A stretch of DNA of 64,000 bases from an uncultured Bacteroidales bacterium (GTDB taxonomy: Bacteria; Bacteroidota; Bacteroidia; Bacteroidales; UBA932). Every line of letters starts with the position of its first letter. Within the stretch, counting starts at the first letter, position 1. This document shows positions 59,807 to 64,000 of the stretch, piece after piece. A model generated the notes under the pieces. It had not been told where the DNA came from and searched no databases. It saw only the letters and a program-made list of their open reading frames with translations. The stretch spans positions 1 to 64,000 of the forward strand of contig CAKUYQ010000013.1 in assembly GCA_934717185.1 (NCBI GenBank), given 5' to 3'. Both the position numbers and the translations under genes were made by a program.

Positions 59807-60916
59807 TCATTTCTCTCTGCAGGTAAAATAGATTCTATTGCATAAATCCGCTATTACGAATTTTGCATTTACATTTCTCTCTATCAATCTTATAGATGAT
59901 TCAATATAATCACGTAACCTGTAGAGCGATGATTTATTTAATATTCCTTTAAATTTAGCCAATTCGGCAGATTCGGTGGCAGATACAAAAGAGATCTCAT
60001 CTAACCCCAAATCTAACATAAGCAGCTTCCTTGTAATTTCCAAGCCGTTAATGAGTTCCGCCTTAATATTTTCTCTGCCGGCCGCTGCTAATCTTTCACC
60101 CTCTAAAAGCGTATCATACAAACTGTTGTAGCAACAAGAACGCATTATGTCCATAAAAATGCACTCGTTTGCCTCTTCATTATGCATCTCACCAAGAATC
60201 TCCAACGCCTTTCCAACACTTCCGCACGAGCGTTTTGCCGCTATAGCTGCCTCCTCTTTATCTGCCTTGAAATTATCTACAAGTATATCTGTCACCTCTA
60301 ATGTATCAATAGGTGGAACCTCTATTCTCAGGCACCGCGATAGCACCGTCTTAAGAATTTTTTGCGGTGAGTGGGAGATAAGCAGGAAACAGGTATCCGG
60401 GCTTGGCTCCTCCAAAGATTTGAGGAGCTTGTTGGCAGCCTCGGTATTCATCTTTTCGGGAAACATTACCAGCATGACTTTTGCCCCTCCTCCATAAGAA
60501 GACAAACTAAGTTTGCGCATTATCTCGGCAGCATCTGCCACACTTATCGTTCCGCTTTTATTGTCTATTCCAAGCGCAGCGTTCAACTCTTTCTCCCCAA
60601 AAAAACGGTTGGACTTTACCAATTCTCTCCATTGGGGATAGTACTCCTCCACACTCTTCTTTTTGCTCTGTCCTCCTGCCGTATTGGTTGGGAAAGCAAA
60701 ATGCAGGTCCGGGTGTGCCAAATGCTCAACCATGCTGCAGTTGTTGCACTTACCGCACGGCTCTCCACCTTTTTTGTCTGTACAGAAGAGATACTTTACA
60801 AAATCGAGAGCTATATCTATAGCCCCGTTTCCGGAGTTTTCTGTAAACAGTATGGCATGAGGGACACGCGCCTCATCTACCATTAGCCTCATCTTCCTTT
60901 TTATCTCTTCATGCAT
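59807..60916 (-). CDS. holB: DNA polymerase III subunit delta'
   Basis: A 369-residue clamp-loader subunit. The zinc module CTDKKGGEPCGKCNNCS is at about 46-62, followed by the HPDLHFAFPT segment. The ATP-site lysine motif is degenerate (TENSGNGAI), as in delta' proteins, and the SRC motif (VLSRCLRIEV) is present. It lies between ricT and the U32 peptidase gene, all on the minus strand. Confidence 0.93.
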   Translation of the reverse strand: MHEEIKRKMRLMVDEARVPHAILFTENSGNGAIDIALDFVKYLFCTDKKGGEPCGKCNNCSMVEHLAHPDLHFAFPTNTAGGQSKKKSVEEYYPQWRELVKSNRFFGEKELNAALGIDNKSGTISVADAAEIMRKLSLSSYGGGAKVMLVMFPEKMNTEAANKLLKSLEEPSPDTCFLLISHSPQKILKTVLSRCLRIEVPPIDTLEVTDILVDNFKADKEEAAIAAKRSCGSVGKALEILGEMHNEEANECIFMDIMRSCCYNSLYDTLLEGERLAAAGRENIKAELINGLEITRKLLMLDLGLDEISFVSATESAELAKFKGILNKSSLYRLRDYIESSIRLIERNVNAKFVIADLCNRIYFTCREK

Positions 60917-60955
60917 TTGTCTGTAACAGATTTTAAACCGTAAAATTATACAATT

Positions 60956-62917
60956 TTATCCAATTACCATCATCTCGCATTTTGAACAGTCAAAAACGAG
61001 TCTGAATTTCTTTTCATTATTGCAGAGAAAGAGAGGTTCCTTAAAATCTGTATTTGACAAGACCCCTTTTCTTCCCGACAAATTCCTCTTGCAGATTCCC
61101 AACTGGTACTTTATGCAATACTTGGTGCGCATAAGCACAGCCTCCCTTATGGGGCTCAGTTCATACGAGGATGCAGAATCAGATATCCCAAGCTCACTGT
61201 ACAGTCCCTTTGACAGCCTGTTTGAGGCATTAAGCATATATGGCTGCCACCTTTGGTCTGTGACATTTTGGTTATAAAACACTTGATTCTCTTCTCCATT
61301 GCGAATGGCCCTAATATAGCTGTCTCTGCAGGCTCTTCTTTCAATCTCTCTCTTCTCTTCCTGCCTTTTCATTTCAACACGCAGATCCTCAAGCCTTTTG
61401 CGAGCAATTTCCGCTATTTCGTTTCTCATTGCATTCAGCTCAGATATAGGAAAAAACGGCAGAGTAGCCCCATTTATATCAAATTCCTTTAGCGAAAAGA
61501 CAAAATGAGAACTCTTTTTAGAGAACTGTAATTTTATGTTCCTCTCTGCAGATTCACGGTTGTTGGCCCTTTGGAAAGGATACTTTACATCATAAATAAA
61601 TGAGATGACCGGTTTATTTGCCCCCTGCGTATGACACTCAATCTTAAATGAGGAACATTCCCCCTTTTGGACAAATGTGGCTTCCAACGGAATATACCGC
61701 TCTGTGTTACCCTTGTCAAGCTGTTTCTCATAAATAAAATTGTAATTCCTAAATATGCTGCTTCCGGCCTTTACAATCTCCTTTGATGTTGTAATAACCT
61801 GTTTTGTAGCTGTGTTACAGCTGTTGGCTCTTATGCCTGTAATATTTCCCTTATTGTCTGTAAAGCATAACCCGTCTCCGTTTACTATCTGTTTGGAGGA
61901 GTTATATGTAAACTCCATGAATCCGTCTCTGTTTATTCTGCTTGAGACAACGCTCCCAATGTACTCGCCAAGATATTTAGCACTCTCCTCACTTCTCCAT
62001 TCCCCCCTTCTGCCATCTATGAAAAATTCAGTAAACCCACGATTGAATGTAACTTCTGCATCCGGCTGTACGGTGGTTTCAATATTGCCTAATGAACTGC
62101 GGCTGTAGCCTGCCCCGTCTGTTGAATATAGAAACTCGTTTATTCTGCTGTTATACAACAAGACAGCCGTTTTTACAAATGATTCATTCTTAAGTCTGCC
62201 CTCAATCTTAAACGACGAAACGCCGGCTTTTACCAAATCTGCAATACGTCTGCTCAGATTAAAATCCTTTAGAGAGAGAAGATGGCTGTTGCGGATAAGC
62301 CTTTTGCCGTTGGTATCAATAAGATCGTAGTTATTTCTGCATGCTTGTGCGCAGGCTCCCCTGTTTGCGCTTCTACCTGTTAATCTTGCACTAAGGTAAC
62401 ATTGTCCGCTGTAGCTTACACAGAGTGCACCATGCACAAAGGTTTCAATATCAACATCTGTATTTGAAGCAATCTCTGCAATCTGTCTAAGGCTCAACTC
62501 CCTTGCAACTATAAGCCTGCTGAACCCCAACTTTTCCAACAACTTGGCCTTCCCTGTATCTCTTATATCTGTCTGGGTTGATGCATATAGGGGAATTGGA
62601 GGAAGATTGAGTTTGAGCAATCCAAGATCCTGTACGATTATTGCATCAGCCCCTGCTTCGTAAAGATCCCATATGAGTTTGGCTGCGGCTCCCGTTTCGT
62701 TGTCATAAAGGATGGTGTTTACCACCACAAAAATCTTTGCATGAAATTTATGTGCGTAGCTGCACAACTCCTCAATATCTCCAATGCTATTGCCTGCAGC
62801 TTCACGTGCTCCAAAAGATTCGGCTGCAATATATACGGCATCGGCACCGCAGTTTATAGCCGCAATGCCGATCTCCTTATTCTTTGCCGGAGCTAAAAGT
62901 TCCAGTTCTTTTATCAT
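60956..62917 (-). CDS. peptidase U32 family protein
   Basis: A 653-residue U32 protein, starting at MIKELELLAPAK; the frame extends 13 codons upstream into the preceding gene's end. The family signature is clear: CVSYSGQCYLSARLTGRSANRGACAQACRNNYDL with conserved Cys, then FSLKDFNLSRRI and FKIEGRLK. It is a long form with an additional C-terminal Cys-containing domain (CKRNLSGRKG). Members include collagenase-like proteins and tRNA hydroxylation factors (RlhA/TrhP type), so the substrate is open. A TTGTCGGGAAG copy (61073, minus strand) encodes LSGR. Confidence 0.9.
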   Translation of the reverse strand: MIKELELLAPAKNKEIGIAAINCGADAVYIAAESFGAREAAGNSIGDIEELCSYAHKFHAKIFVVVNTILYDNETGAAAKLIWDLYEAGADAIIVQDLGLLKLNLPPIPLYASTQTDIRDTGKAKLLEKLGFSRLIVARELSLRQIAEIASNTDVDIETFVHGALCVSYSGQCYLSARLTGRSANRGACAQACRNNYDLIDTNGKRLIRNSHLLSLKDFNLSRRIADLVKAGVSSFKIEGRLKNESFVKTAVLLYNSRINEFLYSTDGAGYSRSSLGNIETTVQPDAEVTFNRGFTEFFIDGRRGEWRSEESAKYLGEYIGSVVSSRINRDGFMEFTYNSSKQIVNGDGLCFTDNKGNITGIRANSCNTATKQVITTSKEIVKAGSSIFRNYNFIYEKQLDKGNTERYIPLEATFVQKGECSSFKIECHTQGANKPVISFIYDVKYPFQRANNRESAERNIKLQFSKKSSHFVFSLKEFDINGATLPFFPISELNAMRNEIAEIARKRLEDLRVEMKRQEEKREIERRACRDSYIRAIRNGEENQVFYNQNVTDQRWQPYMLNASNRLSKGLYSELGISDSASSYELSPIREAVLMRTKYCIKYQLGICKRNLSGRKGVLSNTDFKEPLFLCNNEKKFRLVFDCSKCEMMVIG

Positions 62918-62921
62918 TGGA

Positions 62922-63857
62922 TTATGCACCAAGAGCTTTGATCTTCTGCTCTGCAAAAGCTTTGAACTTAGCGTCTCCTACAATCTTCTTGTAGTTCTCA
63001 ACTGCTTTTGCCTTGTTTCCTTTAGCCTCGTATGCTCTTGCAAGGTAATATTTTACATCTGTTGCATTAGGATTTGCTTTTGCAACCTGCTCCAAAAGTT
63101 TAATTGCAGTATCATTCTTTTTAAGATTGAAAGCGGCAATACCACCAATTTTGGCAGCGTTAAGATTCTCTCCGTACTCGCCTGCTTTTAACGCATTGTC
63201 AAGAGCACCTGCATTATCTTTTGCCTTGAAAGCTGTAATTGCCTTGTTTGCATACATTGTGTTGAGCTGTTTGTATGCTGCATCTTTCTCACCTTTTTCT
63301 GCAGCCTTTGTGTAAGCCTCAACAGCAGCAGCCTCATTCCCTAATTTTGCCTGGCACATACCTGTTCTGATATATGCAGTTGCGTTCTCGGGGTCAATAG
63401 CCAATACCTCATTATATCTTGCAGCAGCCTCTGCAAATTTACCCTCGTTAAGCATGGAGTCTCCGTCTGCCATAAGAACTACAGGGATAAGTTCTTTTGC
63501 CTCATTCTCAACCTCTGTCTGCTCAAACTCTTTACCAAAAGTTACAGCTTGGTTAAGATACTCTACAGCCTTGTCCATATCCTTGTTTGTCACGCACTCT
63601 TTACCAAGTGACAATAGTACGGTAGGAATAAGCTTTTTGCACTCTGTAGCAAGCTCTGCTCCCTCATCACCAAGAGCTGTTGCCTCCTCCAATGCTTTCT
63701 GGAAACCTGCCAAAGCTTCAACTTTGTTACCTGCGTTAAATGCCTCTGCTGCATTCTTATAGTTCTCTGCAGCTGTAGCCAAATCTTGCGCGTACGCGTT
63801 AACCGAAAAAAGTACAGCAGTAAATGCTACCGCTAAAATAGTAAAAAGACGTTTCAT
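62922..63857 (-). CDS. secreted TPR-repeat protein
   Basis: A 311-residue protein with a signal peptide (AVLFSVNAYAQDL) and an array of TPR units over most of its length (for example LATAAENYKNAAEAFNAGNKVEALAGFQKAL, AAARYNEVLAIDPENATAYIRTGMCQAKLGNEAAAVEAY). It is probably periplasmic and binds other proteins. It lies 4 bp upstream of the U32 gene and leads the minus-strand run to trmB. Confidence 0.88.
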   Translation of the reverse strand: MKRLFTILAVAFTAVLFSVNAYAQDLATAAENYKNAAEAFNAGNKVEALAGFQKALEEATALGDEGAELATECKKLIPTVLLSLGKECVTNKDMDKAVEYLNQAVTFGKEFEQTEVENEAKELIPVVLMADGDSMLNEGKFAEAAARYNEVLAIDPENATAYIRTGMCQAKLGNEAAAVEAYTKAAEKGEKDAAYKQLNTMYANKAITAFKAKDNAGALDNALKAGEYGENLNAAKIGGIAAFNLKKNDTAIKLLEQVAKANPNATDVKYYLARAYEAKGNKAKAVENYKKIVGDAKFKAFAEQKIKALGA

Positions 63858-63944
63858 TGTATTTAGTCGTTAAATGTTATTAATCTGGTCATTTGTTACA
63901 TTCCATGCAACAGGAGCCAACAGCTCTTACTGCGAAAATGATTC

Positions 63945-63952
63945 CAAAAATA
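63945..63952 (-). promoter_or_regulatory. -7 box of the TPR-to-trmB operon
   Basis: Read on the minus strand, TATTTTTG matches TAnnTTTG exactly, 87 nt before the TPR start. The rest of the window end (63953-64000) is AT-rich with no gene. Confidence 0.45.
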
Positions 63953-64000
63953 GAAAAAAATAGAGATAATAACAAACAGATAACATTAAAATTATTATTT

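Noticed and set aside
5669..61083. Explaining the TTGTCGGGA motif as a protein motif (LPDK or LSGS)
   Set aside because: The same DNA word is read in three frames, on both strands and outside genes, in unrelated proteins.
5669..61083. Explaining the motif as a Chi or KOPS signal
   Set aside because: Nine and eight copies on the two strands show no orientation bias within the window, though only a whole-genome count can exclude this.
1..64000. tRNA or rRNA genes
   Set aside because: No cloverleaf-like or rRNA-like segment was recognised in the intergenic regions; a covariance-model search would be decisive.

Overview
The window looks like a chromosomal segment of a Bacteroidales bacterium (Bacteroidota). 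The support is gene content and signals: a GLPGLI-family protein, several OMP_b-brl_3-type outer-membrane barrels, a fimbrillin/FISUMP lipoprotein, an S46 dipeptidyl-peptidase, GldH next to RicT, split transketolase subunits, paired ECF sigma factors, PspC/PadR genes, and many copies of the Bacteroidota -7 promoter box TAnnTTTG just upstream of genes. I cannot name the genus from sequence alone. No rRNA, tRNA or CRISPR array was recognised.

Layout. 1-8.5 kb is an accessory stretch: a radical SAM/SPASM enzyme followed by an outer-membrane barrel, a DUF4143-type ATPase preceded by 22-bp tandem repeats, a small inverted-repeat element (MITE) placed at the ATPase stop codon, and a second barrel gene bracketed by 53-bp direct repeats. 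8.5-18.6 kb holds ksgA, an ECF sigma factor, an Ig-like lipoprotein, a GLPGLI/barrel/histidine kinase/response regulator run, and a fimbrillin-FISUMP lipoprotein. 18.7-34.1 kb is mostly housekeeping: lepA, split transketolase, an ECF sigma operon, trmN6-lolD, a divergent EF-G paralogue, rnhB, an XRE regulator, glycerate kinase, S46 peptidase, Mrp and 5-formyl-THF cyclo-ligase. 34.1-38.3 kb has a glycosyltransferase, a TPR lipoprotein and kdsB. 38.3-47.6 kb is an RHS/YD-repeat island: a polymorphic toxin with a JAB-like C-terminus, probable immunity genes, a second YD-repeat protein, a 184-nt foldback and mosaic intergenic repeats. 47.7-64 kb carries a sigma-54 activator-lptE-secG operon, a pspC-padR-pspC operon with a palindromic operator candidate, kbl, thioredoxin, polyprenyl synthase, and a minus-strand run of TPR protein, U32 peptidase, holB, ricT, gldH and trmB.

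The most unusual signal cuts across all genes. The 9-mer TTGTCGGGA occurs 17 times, 11 of them extended to TTGTCGGGAAG, in both orientations, in three different coding frames and in intergenic DNA. That is far above chance and points to selection or spread at the DNA level, with a DNA-uptake-type signal as the leading idea. Other non-gene structure: a 96-106 bp MITE family with 3-bp target duplications (three full copies, two half copies and one 18-bp remnant), a 44-nt element conserved in two unrelated 5' leaders that may encode a short peptide, and a long foldback inside the RHS island.
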